Numbered from the stretch's first letter, positions 55,706 through 63,900 are shown. The stretch is DNA of 64,000 nucleotides from Bacteroidales bacterium (GCA_014800895.1 JAAVFG010000044.1:35942-99941); one strand, 5' to 3'. Notes: generated by a model not told the origin, from the letters alone. Made by a program: numbers and translations.

Positions 55706-56677
55706 ATGGGTATTTCACATGTCATATTATATGCTATTGTCCCGATTATCGTTGTGATGCTTGCCGGATTCATCGCGGGCAAGAAGGGGGCTTTCACAGG
55801 CGAAGACTCTAAAAAATTCAATAAGGTAGTGCTCGACTTCGCTCTTCCTGCAGCGTTGTTCGTCTCTATCGTCCAGGCTTCGCGTGAAGATCTCGCAAAG
55901 GACATCAAGCTGACAATAGTTTCAGCTGTCGGCATCATGGCCGTATTCATGGCGGTCTATTTCATTTTCAAATATTGTTTTAAGAAAAACACAGGTGCGG
56001 ATGCCGCTGTATCAGCCCTGATCAGTGGTTCGCCGACTATCGGCTTCCTTGGCTTTGCCGTGCTGGAGCCTATTTTCGGAGTGAATCCGTCGGTGGCGTT
56101 GGTTGTGGCTATTGTCGGTATCGTGGTTAACGCTATAGGTATTCCTGTAGGTCTCTCCCTTATGGATGCTTCACTGGCAAAGCAGAATCCCGACCATAAG
56201 AAGACCAATCCCTGGAAACCGGTGCTCCACGCGCTTGCGCAGCCTGTGGCTTGGGCTCCTATCTTAGCCGTGATATGGGTGCTTGTCGGTATTCCATGGC
56301 CCAAGGAGCTTTCCCCTTCATTTAATCTTATCGCAAAGGCGAACGCTTCAATGGCGGTATTTTCAGCAGGTATCACCCTTTCAGCCATCAAGATTCAGAT
56401 CAACTGGCAGGCTGTGTTGGGCTCAATCATGAAGATGATCGTGATGCCTGCCGTAATCCTCGCCTTAGGTCTCCTCTTCAAGATGGATGCAGACAATCTG
56501 CGTATGCTTGTTGTGGCAGCGGCTCTTCCGCCGGCATTCTCCGGTATCATCATTGCCGACGAGTATGACACATATGTCGCTACAGGTACATCTTCATTAA
56601 CACTCTCCGTGATCCTCTTCATAGGGTTCTGCCCTCTCTGGATCTGGCTGACCAATCTTGCTTTATCCGCATTCTAA
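55706..56677 (+). CDS. AEC family permease (putative oxalate/formate transporter)
   Basis: A 323-residue inner-membrane protein of the auxin-efflux-carrier family, with about ten hydrophobic segments. The first begins ISHVILYAIVPIIVVMLAGF, and the family's central loop carries PTIGFLGFAVLEPIFG. E. coli has an AEC member (YfdV) in its frc-oxc locus, and this gene directly follows oxc. An oxalate-uptake or oxalate/formate exchange role is therefore likely, but inferred from position. A strong terminator follows. Confidence 0.85.
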   Translation: MGISHVILYAIVPIIVVMLAGFIAGKKGAFTGEDSKKFNKVVLDFALPAALFVSIVQASREDLAKDIKLTIVSAVGIMAVFMAVYFIFKYCFKKNTGADAAVSALISGSPTIGFLGFAVLEPIFGVNPSVALVVAIVGIVVNAIGIPVGLSLMDASLAKQNPDHKKTNPWKPVLHALAQPVAWAPILAVIWVLVGIPWPKELSPSFNLIAKANASMAVFSAGITLSAIKIQINWQAVLGSIMKMIVMPAVILALGLLFKMDADNLRMLVVAAALPPAFSGIIIADEYDTYVATGTSSLTLSVILFIGFCPLWIWLTNLALSAF

Positions 56678-56702
56678 CCTATAATACTATTATAAAAATT
56701 CC

Positions 56703-56734
56703 AAAGAGCCGGTATCGCTGCCGGCTCTTTTTAT
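56703..56734. terminator. terminator between the AEC permease and higA
   Basis: AAAGAGCCGG (56703-56712) and CCGGCTCTTT (56721-56730) form a 10-bp stem followed by TTTATA. The convergent higA gene ends at 56749, so both strands may use it. Confidence 0.88.
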
Positions 56735-56748
56735 ATATTTAGGCTCCC

Positions 56749-57093
56749 CTATAAAACTGCCGCGATATTGCGTATCGAAGCCAGACGCTTCATGAATGAA
56801 GCGTCACCCTTTGCCACCTGCATATTGTAATCACTTTGCAGATTGAGCAACAGATCTGCCGGAATATTCAGGGCTGCCTCTATAAGTAGAGCCATCTCGG
56901 TATTGACCCCTCTCTTTCCCTTGATTATCTCATTCAGAAGCGATGGCTGAACGCCAATGCTTTCTGCGAGTTTTGCCTGCGTCAGATGTCGGGCTTCAAG
57001 TTCATCCTTGATGAGTTCTCCCGGATGAGTCGGTTCAAACGGAGTTAGATTATTGGCTATCATATCAGGAGCTATTCCGTTTAATGTAATCAT
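56749..57093 (-). CDS. higA: HigA-type antitoxin
   Basis: A 114-residue XRE-family antitoxin. The helix-turn-helix runs HLTQAKLAESIGVQPSLLNE, preceded by the HigA hallmark FEPTHPGELIKDEL and followed by IIKGKRGVNTEMALLIEAAL and DLLLNLQSDYNM. It would bind the HigB toxin and repress the operon. The ATG at 57093 directly follows the higB stop; an upstream in-frame start at 57123 would overlap higB by 29 bases. The toxin-first gene order is the usual one for higBA. Confidence 0.87.
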   Translation of the reverse strand: MITLNGIAPDMIANNLTPFEPTHPGELIKDELEARHLTQAKLAESIGVQPSLLNEIIKGKRGVNTEMALLIEAALNIPADLLLNLQSDYNMQVAKGDASFMKRLASIRNIAAVL

Positions 57094-57094
57094 A

Positions 57095-57412
57095 TCAATC
57101 GTAATGGTTTGAGAGTTCAACAATATTACAGATAGTAAGTATAGGCTCTTCCGCGGTTTCTCTCAAGGTAAACTCTATACGATACTGATCATTGACCCTA
57201 ACAGAGAACCGTCCTGATTTATTACCTCTTAATGCCTCGAAATTCAAAGAGTTGATCCGAAACAAGTCCTCTTTACGGGTTGCCCATTTTAGATAATCTA
57301 TGCCACGTTTATAACGCTTTATTACATCAATTCTATAACGATGTTTCTTATCGCTACATTTACCTTTGGTATAGAGGTCTCTAAGATATTCTTCTTCAAA
57401 TTCGACTATCAT
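57095..57412 (-). CDS. higB: HigB/RelE-type toxin
   Basis: A 105-residue RelE/ParE-superfamily toxin, probably a ribosome-dependent mRNA endonuclease. The conserved C-terminal core is NFEALRGNKSGRFSVRVNDQ followed by YRIEF, with the final strand ILTICNIVELSNHYD. The N-terminal MIVEFEEEYLRDLYTKGKC matches HigB proteins. The ATG at 57412 lies about 10 bases after the predicted transcript start. The 26-bp palindrome over the -33 region suggests autorepression by HigA or the HigBA complex. Confidence 0.87.
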   Translation of the reverse strand: MIVEFEEEYLRDLYTKGKCSDKKHRYRIDVIKRYKRGIDYLKWATRKEDLFRINSLNFEALRGNKSGRFSVRVNDQYRIEFTLRETAEEPILTICNIVELSNHYD

Positions 57413-57428
57413 ATAATAAAATATAGCG

Positions 57429-57473
57429 TAAAGATAATAAAAGTTTCTTTTATTCACAAATTTGTGAATAAAA
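57429..57473 (-). promoter_or_regulatory. higBA promoter with overlapping operator palindrome
   Basis: A perfect 26-bp palindrome (57448-57473, core ATTCACAAATTTGTGAAT) contains, on the minus strand, TTTG (57457-57460). Twenty bases on lies TATCTTTA (57429-57436), one base from the -7 consensus. The operator thus covers the -33 element. Confidence 0.7.
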
Positions 57474-57688
57474 ATTTCTTACTATTAATCCGAGTTATTT
57501 GTGTCATAATAGGATTAGCCTCCTTTTATATCCATACTACATGACAGTGACGGTAATGGGTTTCCGCGGCTAAAATAGAATAGAGGGTTCAACTTGCATT
57601 TTGATAGCAAATTGTTGCATTTAGGGGCAACATACCTATATTTAGTCATGAATCTTATCATTTTTCTATAATTTCTTTTACATATTTC

Positions 57689-57719
57689 TTGCAGAGTCAA
57701 TTTTTATGTACTAATTTTG
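57689..57719 (+). promoter_or_regulatory. Bacteroidota-type promoter entering the inverted-repeat element
   Basis: TTG (57689-57691) and TAATTTTG (57712-57719) are 20 bases apart, an exact match. The transcript would start near 57726, inside the left arm of the 22-bp repeat, and run through the small ORF towards the lrp gene. Confidence 0.7.
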
Positions 57720-57907
57720 TAAGTAAGTATTCAAAATTAATTTATACTATATGCGAGCTTATTTTTTAGGCAATTTTGATGCGGAGCGATGGAGAATACA
57801 TTCGTATTCGACTGAGCGACAAGTCAAAAGTGACAAAAAAGAAGCCGCAGATAGTATGAAAGATAATTGAATTACTTACTATCGTTTAATTTTGAATACT
57901 TACTTAC
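57719..57907. repeat. 189-bp element bounded by 22-bp perfect inverted repeats
   Basis: The arm 57719-57740 (GTAAGTAAGTATTCAAAA then TTAA) recurs as its exact complement at 57886-57907, with 145 bases between. The interior also carries a weaker pair (TATACTAT near 57743, ATAGTATG near 57851). No clear target-site duplication is visible outside the arms. The rest of the 57474-57688 gap is AT-rich with nothing recognised. Confidence 0.85.
57751..57870 (+). CDS. 39-codon ORF inside the inverted repeat
   Basis: ATG at 57751 to TGA at 57868-57870 encodes 39 residues, starting MRAYFLGNFDAERWRIHS and ending SMKDN. It is highly charged (Arg, Lys, Glu, Asp), has no membrane segment, and begins about 25 bases after a predicted transcript start. 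It could be a leader peptide for the lrp operon, a small element-encoded protein, or chance. No family is claimed. Confidence 0.35.
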   Translation: MRAYFLGNFDAERWRIHSYSTERQVKSDKKEAADSMKDN

Positions 57908-57939
57908 GTATAATTATTAAAAAGATACTTACAGATACA

Positions 57940-58413
57940 ATGGAAAAGATTGACGCGCTCGACAAGCGTATCCTTAACATCATCACATGTAACGCCCGTA
58001 TACCCTCTAAAGACGTTGCTGTACAATGCGGAGTTTCCCGCGCCGCTATCCATCAGAGAATTCAACGGCTTATCGACATGAAGGTTATCACCGGCTCCGG
58101 ATATACTATTAATCCGCACCTGCTCGGGTTCAACACCTGCACTTATATCGGCGTCAGTCTTGAGAAAGGATCAATGTATCGGGAAGTTGTCAATGCGCTT
58201 GAAAAGATTCCCGAAGTGGTGGAGTGTCACTTCACGACAGGTCCCTATACACTTCTTATCAAGGTATACGCCAAGGATAACCAGCATCTTATGGAGCTCC
58301 TCAATGATAAGATCCAGCGTATTCCGGGCGTGACCGAGACCGAGACTCTTATCTCACTCGAGCAGTCGATGAATCGCCAGATTCAAATCAATACAGATAA
58401 AGATAACGATTGA
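57940..58413 (+). CDS. Lrp/AsnC family transcriptional regulator
   Basis: A 157-residue regulator. The winged helix (LDKRILNIITCNARIPSKDV, then VSRAAIHQRIQRLID) occupies the first 55 residues. The RAM ligand-binding domain follows, with YIGVSLEKGSMYREVV and VVECHFTTGPYTLLIKVYA. Ligands in this family are usually amino acids. The ATG at 57940 is preferred to an in-frame TTG in the repeat arm. Its stop overlaps the next start (TGATG), so it is coupled to the YfhO-like gene. It lies just beyond the inverted-repeat element. Confidence 0.92.
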   Translation: MEKIDALDKRILNIITCNARIPSKDVAVQCGVSRAAIHQRIQRLIDMKVITGSGYTINPHLLGFNTCTYIGVSLEKGSMYREVVNALEKIPEVVECHFTTGPYTLLIKVYAKDNQHLMELLNDKIQRIPGVTETETLISLEQSMNRQIQINTDKDND

Positions 58414-60890
58414 TGAAGAAAAATGTAATCTATTCGGTCATTACAGCCTTAGGGCTCGCCATTCTCGCTCTCCTCTTCTTCGCTCCGGACGACCTTGAGG
58501 GAAACGTGCTCCAGCAGCATGATATGCTCCAGGGCACTGCCAACGGTCAGGAGGGAATTGCTTTCAAGGAGGCTACAGGCGAGACCACCCGCTGGACCGA
58601 TTCTCTCTTCGGAGGAATGCCTAATTTCCAGATCGCACCCTCCTACCCCGCAACCGACGCACTGTCATGGATAGGCAAGGCCTTCTCTCTGTGGCTCCCC
58701 GATCCTGCCAATCTCCTCTTCGCCATGATGTTCGGCTTCTTCATCATGGGGCTCTGCATGAAAATGAAATGGTATACCGCCCTCTTCGCTTCCGTTGCCT
58801 GGGGCTTCTCTTCCTATTTCATCATCATCATCGGGGCGGGACATATATGGAAATTCGTAACCCTATCATATATCCCGCCGACCATTGGAGGAATAGTGCT
58901 CTGCTACCGTGGAAGATACCTTGCCGGCACTGCTCTCGCCACCCTCTTCGGCGCGTTGCAGCTCAATGGCAATCATCCTCAGATGACATATTATTTCCTA
59001 TTTGTCATTCTCGCCCTCATGCTGGCGTGGCTATGGACCGCTATCCGCCAGAAGAAGGGAGCGCAATGGTGTGTGGCTACAGCTTGCGTCATTGTGGCGG
59101 GAGTGATTGCCGTGGCGGCTAATTCACCATCTCTCTATAATACTCTTGAATATTCCAAGGAGACAGTACGCGGTCGCGCCACAGATCTCCCTACAGATTC
59201 ATCCACCGGCGGAATGGATCGCTCAGCCATCACTGCATGGAGCTATGGCATCGACGAGACTCTTACATTCATGATTCCCAATGTGAAGGGCGGAGCCACC
59301 ATCAAACCGATAGCCGGAGAGAATGAATTTCTATCTACCGCCGATACCGACAAGGCGGCTGAATTAAATCTTTCGCCGCAGGAGCGACAACTGATGTATC
59401 AGTTCCCGCAATACTTCGGCGACCAACCGATGACAAACGGACCGGTATATGCAGGTATCGTGGTTCTGCTTCTCGCCATCCTTGCTCTCTTTACAGTGCA
59501 GAGTCCGGTGAAATGGGCGCTCTTCGGCGTCTCCGTGCTCGCTCTCTTCCTTTCATGGGGACATAATTTCTCTGCTCTCACTGATTTCTTTATTGATAAT
59601 TTCCCGGGTTATAATAAATTCCGTGCTGTGTCAAGTTTCCTTGTAGTGGTGGAATTTACCATTCCTCTCCTTGCGGCTCTCTGTATCAAGAAGATACTTG
59701 ACACTCCCGATTTCTTCTCCCGCTATCGCGCCCTGATATATCTTATCGGCGGAGGAGCGGCAGCCATATGTCTTATCGGATGGATTGCTCCTTCCCTGTT
59801 CGGTCAGCCTTTCAGTGCTTCGGAGAGTGAGGCTCTCTCTTCGCAGGGGGTATTCAGCGAGCCCAATTATTATAATCTTATCAACGGCATACGGGAGAGC
59901 CGTCTCTCTCTTGTCTCTGCAGATTGCGCCCGTTCACTACTATATATCATCATGGGCGGTCTGGTATTATACTTCTACTTCAAGGGAGCGGTAAGAAACA
60001 AAGCGGTGTTCGTATGTATGCTCACGGCGGTAGTGCTTCTCGACCTCTTCTCTCTCAACAAGCGATATGTAAGTTCGGAGAGTTTCACTCCCAAGGTAAG
60101 CAATGAAGCCGCGCTGAAGATGACGCCGATAGATGAAGCGATACTTCGCGACACGGCAATCAATTACAGAGTGCTCGATATCCCCGGCTTCAGCCAGGCG
60201 CGCAGCTCCTATTTCCACAAGACATTGGGAGGTTACCACGCCGCTAAGCTGACCCGCTATAATGATCTTATCGAGCATCAGATCATGAAGAGCAATCCGG
60301 CTGTGATCAATATGCTTAACGCTAAGTATATCATCACGGGCGACAGCGTCGGTTATATTCAGAATCCTGATGCCTTGGGAAATGCCTGGATTGTGGATAA
60401 GGTCAATTATGTAGCGGGAGCGGATAAGGAGATGAATGCTCTTGACACTATCAATCCCGCCCGGGAGGCTGTGGCTGACAATTCATTCCGCGCTATCCTC
60501 GGCAATTCCTCTCCCAAAGCTCCCGGCGATACTATCTATGAGACCACTTACGCTCCAAATCACCTCACCTATCATGCCAATACGGCAAAGGGAGGAGTGG
60601 CGGTATTCAGCGAGATATGGTTCCCATGGGGCTGGAACGCCACTATCGACGGCAAACCTGCGGAGATCGGACGTGTCAACTATGTGTTGCGCGCACTGAA
60701 TCTTCCCGCCGGTAAGCATACTATCGATTTCCGTTTTGATCCGAAGAGTGTGAAGGTGACCAATAATATCTCGGTCGCAGCGGTAGTGCTTATCTATCTG
60801 CTCTGCGCTGCCGCGTTGGGGCTGGCAGCAATAAAATATGCCGGCAGGAAAGGTAAAGAGAGCGCCATAAAACTTGACAAGAAGTCATAA
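58413..60890 (+). CDS. YfhO-like multi-pass membrane protein
   Basis: An 825-residue inner-membrane protein with about twelve hydrophobic segments through residue 550. A large periplasmic domain (about 560-790) and a last membrane segment (AAVVLIYLLCAAALGLAA) follow. The layout, with FGALQLNGNHPQMTYYFLF and the C-terminal FSEIWFPWGWNATIDGKPAEI, matches the YfhO family, GT-C-like enzymes linked in Firmicutes to glycosylation of cell-wall polymers. The substrate here is unknown. It is coupled to the Lrp gene and followed closely by a short hypothetical protein. Confidence 0.8.
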   Translation: MKKNVIYSVITALGLAILALLFFAPDDLEGNVLQQHDMLQGTANGQEGIAFKEATGETTRWTDSLFGGMPNFQIAPSYPATDALSWIGKAFSLWLPDPANLLFAMMFGFFIMGLCMKMKWYTALFASVAWGFSSYFIIIIGAGHIWKFVTLSYIPPTIGGIVLCYRGRYLAGTALATLFGALQLNGNHPQMTYYFLFVILALMLAWLWTAIRQKKGAQWCVATACVIVAGVIAVAANSPSLYNTLEYSKETVRGRATDLPTDSSTGGMDRSAITAWSYGIDETLTFMIPNVKGGATIKPIAGENEFLSTADTDKAAELNLSPQERQLMYQFPQYFGDQPMTNGPVYAGIVVLLLAILALFTVQSPVKWALFGVSVLALFLSWGHNFSALTDFFIDNFPGYNKFRAVSSFLVVVEFTIPLLAALCIKKILDTPDFFSRYRALIYLIGGGAAAICLIGWIAPSLFGQPFSASESEALSSQGVFSEPNYYNLINGIRESRLSLVSADCARSLLYIIMGGLVLYFYFKGAVRNKAVFVCMLTAVVLLDLFSLNKRYVSSESFTPKVSNEAALKMTPIDEAILRDTAINYRVLDIPGFSQARSSYFHKTLGGYHAAKLTRYNDLIEHQIMKSNPAVINMLNAKYIITGDSVGYIQNPDALGNAWIVDKVNYVAGADKEMNALDTINPAREAVADNSFRAILGNSSPKAPGDTIYETTYAPNHLTYHANTAKGGVAVFSEIWFPWGWNATIDGKPAEIGRVNYVLRALNLPAGKHTIDFRFDPKSVKVTNNISVAAVVLIYLLCAAALGLAAIKYAGRKGKESAIKLDKKS

Positions 60891-60906
60891 AACATCTCCT
60901 TATCAT

Positions 60907-61449
60907 ATGGCTTTCAGTTATCGGCGCTTGCGTCATACATACGGATTCGGGGTGCATTCTCCCTACGCCTTCAGGATGGTCAGGGATGTGGTGCGCCCCG
61001 GTCGTCAATATGCCTGGTATGGATATGAGGATATAGATGCGGCTGTCAATTCCGCCCGCGCTTCGGCGAAGATGGAAAGAATGGTGAAGATGTTTCATCG
61101 CCTTATCGCTTTTCTCCATCCTGCCTCTCTTTTCCTACCCTTAGGCATCGACCCTCTTTTCTATACCGCCGCCTCTTGTGTCGGTTCCGGCATGAAGATA
61201 GAGAGGAAGCCTAAATTGGCGGAGAAATGCGTGATGGTGGCGACACATGACGACTTCCTTCCCCTTGAGCAACTAAAGAAACATCTGCTTACTGACGGGA
61301 ACGCTCTTGCAATCCTGAATTATCCCGAAGGCTGGGATCACGAATTATTCCGGACTCTTCCTCATGGGCTGATGCTCTATGGGACGCATAATCTGATTAT
61401 CGTAAACCGTCACGACATGATGAAGGTAGCTTATAGCGTAAGAATCTGA
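60907..61449 (+). CDS. hypothetical protein related to Bacteroidetes methyltransferases
   Basis: A 180-residue protein that opens RHTYGFGVHSPYAFRMV, like the (H)GVHSPFxF start of a Bacteroidetes family of SAM-dependent methyltransferases. The usual AdoMet glycine loop is missing: the region where it should lie reads LFLPLGIDPLFYTAASCV. It is also shorter than that family (about 230-260). It may be a degenerate methyltransferase with a structural role. It starts 16 bases after the YfhO-like gene and overlaps the xerD start (TGATG). Confidence 0.55.
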   Translation: MAFSYRRLRHTYGFGVHSPYAFRMVRDVVRPGRQYAWYGYEDIDAAVNSARASAKMERMVKMFHRLIAFLHPASLFLPLGIDPLFYTAASCVGSGMKIERKPKLAEKCVMVATHDDFLPLEQLKKHLLTDGNALAILNYPEGWDHELFRTLPHGLMLYGTHNLIIVNRHDMMKVAYSVRI

Positions 61450-62378
61450 TGGACCGGTTTAACGGACGCCCCCTTAAGGATGGCGAGGCAATTTTAGAGG
61501 ATTTCAAGTCTTATCTCGGGCTTGAAAGGGGGCTTTCCGTCCATACTCTCTCCAATTATGCTGTTGATGTAGAGCATCTGTTAGATTTTTCCGAGCAACA
61601 TTCCATTCTACTGAATGAGATAACGGAGGAAGATCTGCATTATCTTCTCGCCTCGCTACGGGATATGGGTATTCATGCCCGTTCGCAGGCAAGGCTGATC
61701 TCCGGCTTGAGGGCTTTCTTCAAATTCATGCGTCTGGAGGGTTATATTGATTCCGATCCGACAGCCATGATCGAATTTCCTTACCTCGGGCGCACTCTAC
61801 CCGACGTACTCTCCCTTGAAGAGATTGATAACATGATTGCCGCCATTGACCCTGACAAAAACGAAAGTCTCCGCAATGAAGCCATTATCGAGACTCTATA
61901 TGGGAGCGGTCTGCGTGTCAGCGAACTTACAGGTCTGCGCATCTCGCGCCTCTATCTTGAAGAGGGATATATGCGGATAGAGGGGAAAGGGAATAAGCAA
62001 AGGCTTGTTCCGCTCTCCCCCCGTGCTTCAGAGCTTATAGGGCTTTATATGGAGCAACGTCTCTCCGGACCTGTAAAACCCGGGAATGAGGATATACTCT
62101 TCCTCAATCGGCGCGGCGCGGCGATGTCGCGTGTTATGGTGTTTTATGTGGTGCGCGATTTGGCGGCTGCGGCAGGGATTGACAAGACTGTCTCTCCGCA
62201 TACCCTGCGCCATTCATTCGCCACTCATCTATTGGAAGGGGGAGCCAATCTCCGTGCCATCCAGGAGATGTTGGGGCATGAATCTATTGCCACTACCGAG
62301 ATTTACGTTCACCTTGACCGCTCACGGCTGCGCGCGGAGCTCATGGCTCATCACCCTCATTATCGTGAGAAACGATAA
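61449..62378 (+). CDS. xerD: tyrosine recombinase XerD
   Basis: A 309-residue site-specific recombinase that resolves chromosome dimers at dif with XerC. The SAM-like N-terminal domain (FKSYLGLERGLSVHTLSNYA) is followed by the catalytic domain with all six active residues: Arg156 (SGLRVSEL), Lys180, His251 and Arg254 (HTLRHSFATHLL), His277 (LGHESI) and Tyr286 (EIYVHLD). The length and lack of extra domains fit XerD, not an integrase of a mobile element. It is coupled to the preceding gene, and its 3' end overlaps galM on the other strand by 19 bases. Confidence 0.92.
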   Translation: MDRFNGRPLKDGEAILEDFKSYLGLERGLSVHTLSNYAVDVEHLLDFSEQHSILLNEITEEDLHYLLASLRDMGIHARSQARLISGLRAFFKFMRLEGYIDSDPTAMIEFPYLGRTLPDVLSLEEIDNMIAAIDPDKNESLRNEAIIETLYGSGLRVSELTGLRISRLYLEEGYMRIEGKGNKQRLVPLSPRASELIGLYMEQRLSGPVKPGNEDILFLNRRGAAMSRVMVFYVVRDLAAAAGIDKTVSPHTLRHSFATHLLEGGANLRAIQEMLGHESIATTEIYVHLDRSRLRAELMAHHPHYREKR

Positions 62379-63409
62379 AGGATATGGCGGCTGTATCTCT
62401 CCCCGGGCTTCAGTGCCTGGCTCGGGAATGACGGCTGATTGGGAGCATCGGGAAATCCCTGCATCTCTATCGCCACTCCGTCATAATCCTCATATCCCTT
62501 CCCTGAACAGTTTGCGGGAGATCCTTTAAGCCAGTTGCCGGTATAGACCTGCACTCCGGGCTGATCGGATGATATACTCAATACACGCCCGCTCTTGGAG
62601 GAGCGGAGCTTCACCACATCTTTCTGTATCACTCCGGGCTCCCAGCCGTCAATGGTCCAGCAATGGTCGTAACCTTTCCCTATCTTCAAGGGCTCGAAGT
62701 CGGCGCGTATATCCTTCCCTACCTCTTTCCATTCCATGAAGTCCATGGGAGTTCCACTCACGGGATCAATCTCGCCTGTCGGTATCTGGGTTGAATCTGT
62801 CGGCAACCAGCCGGACGCCTTCATCTTCAATTCATGATGAAGAGCTGTGCCGCTATCCGCGCCGTCAAGATTCCAGTAGGTATGATTTGTCAGATTCACC
62901 ACGGTTTCGGCATCTGCGACGGCTTCCATATCGATTGACAGCTCATTATCCTCGCTCCAGCGATAGGTGACGGTTGCTTTAAGTTCGCCGGGATAATTTT
63001 CATCCCCATTTTCAGAGATGAGGGTAAAGCGCACGCCATTCTCAAATATCTCTGTCTCCCAGTTGCGGTTGGAGAAGCCATCCTTGCCTCCATGCAGATG
63101 ATGAGGGGGGAGATTGTAATCAAGCTGATATTCCTTTCCGGCTATCGTTAATTTTCCATGCGCCACACGATTGGCGTATCGACCCGGAGTTTTACCCATG
63201 TTGGGGCCATCATAGATATAATCAAGAGGATTCTGATAGCGTAACGCCACATTCTCTATCTTGCCGTTACGGTCGGGAACTGCAACCTCCACGATTCCGG
63301 CGCCGAAAGATGAGAGAATAACGTATGCCCCCTCTTTATTCACAATTTTAATCAGTTTAATCTCCCCCTTATTGGAAGAGAAAGATTCTTCTCTTACAGT
63401 CATACTCAA
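62360..63409 (-). CDS. galM: aldose 1-epimerase (galactose mutarotase)
   Basis: A 349-residue enzyme that interconverts the anomers of galactose and glucose. GRYANRVAHGKLTIAG carries the conserved Arg, HHLHGGKDGFSNRNWE the first catalytic His, and LTNHTYWNLDG the second. GYDHCWTIDG and the C-terminal base in AIEMQGFPDAPNQPSFPS are also present. No signal peptide is seen, so it is cytoplasmic. The end overlaps xerD by 19 bases convergently. It probably starts from a -7 element at 63456-63463. Confidence 0.94.
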   Translation of the reverse strand: MSMTVREESFSSNKGEIKLIKIVNKEGAYVILSSFGAGIVEVAVPDRNGKIENVALRYQNPLDYIYDGPNMGKTPGRYANRVAHGKLTIAGKEYQLDYNLPPHHLHGGKDGFSNRNWETEIFENGVRFTLISENGDENYPGELKATVTYRWSEDNELSIDMEAVADAETVVNLTNHTYWNLDGADSGTALHHELKMKASGWLPTDSTQIPTGEIDPVSGTPMDFMEWKEVGKDIRADFEPLKIGKGYDHCWTIDGWEPGVIQKDVVKLRSSKSGRVLSISSDQPGVQVYTGNWLKGSPANCSGKGYEDYDGVAIEMQGFPDAPNQPSFPSQALKPGERYSRHILYRFSR

Positions 63410-63455
63410 AATATGATTTTAAGGTTTCTACTTTCAATGATACTACTACTTAACA

Positions 63456-63463
63456 CAAATATA
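63456..63463 (-). promoter_or_regulatory. -7 element for galM
   Basis: On the minus strand TATATTTG matches TAnnTTTG, about 47 bases before the galM start; no clear -33 TTG is seen. Confidence 0.45.
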
Positions 63464-63608
63464 GAAAAAATTTTATTATTCTCCACTAAAAAAGTGATTA
63501 GGAAATAATCTGCCTTGAAAAGTATGCTCAAATGACAACTATCCATTATTATTGTAGACTCACATTAGCGGCGACTGGGGGCGGGAGCATCCCGGCTTCC
63601 GCAATGCA

Positions 63609-63839
63609 GGCCGCGGAGCGGTCAATCTTTGTTTAGCCGTGGGTAAGGGCAAAGCCCGCAGCCCACGGATTTTCCCTATGGCGCATCCTTGGCCGCGGAG
63701 CGGTCAGTCCTTGTTTTACATTAGCATAGTGTTGGAAAACCGACCGCTCCGCGGCCGTCGAGACGCGCGAGGTTTAGATCCGTGGGCTGCGGCGTTCCGC
63801 CTTACCCACGGCTAAACAAGGACTCGCCGCTCCGCGGCT
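63609..63839. repeat. 231-bp GC-rich imperfect palindrome with four copies of a 15-base word
   Basis: GGCCGCGGAGCGGTC occurs at 63609-63623 and 63691-63705, and its complement at 63742-63756 (exact) and 63825-63839 (three changes). The four positions are symmetric about 63724. The 62-base outer arms (63609-63670 and 63778-63839) also share GTTTAGCCGTGGGTAAGG and GCAGCCCACGGAT. The region is much richer in GC than its surroundings and has no ORF of note. It occupies most of the gene-free 63410-64000 stretch. Confidence 0.85.
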
Positions 63840-63884
63840 ACCATCCGGATCTTCCTGTCCTCCTGTCAAAAATATATTCTACTG

Positions 63885-63900
63885 TCGTACATTTGTACGA
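63885..63900. promoter_or_regulatory. operator-like inverted repeat near the window end
   Basis: TCGTACA-TT-TGTACGA is a perfect 7-bp dyad in AT-rich sequence. Downstream, TAAATTTA resembles a -7 element, so a regulated gene may begin beyond the right edge. Nothing else is recognised in 63901-64000. Confidence 0.4.

Noticed and set aside
61449..62378. Tyrosine recombinase as a mobile-element integrase
   Set aside because: The length, domain order and chromosomal context fit housekeeping XerD; no attachment-site repeats or other mobile genes lie around it.
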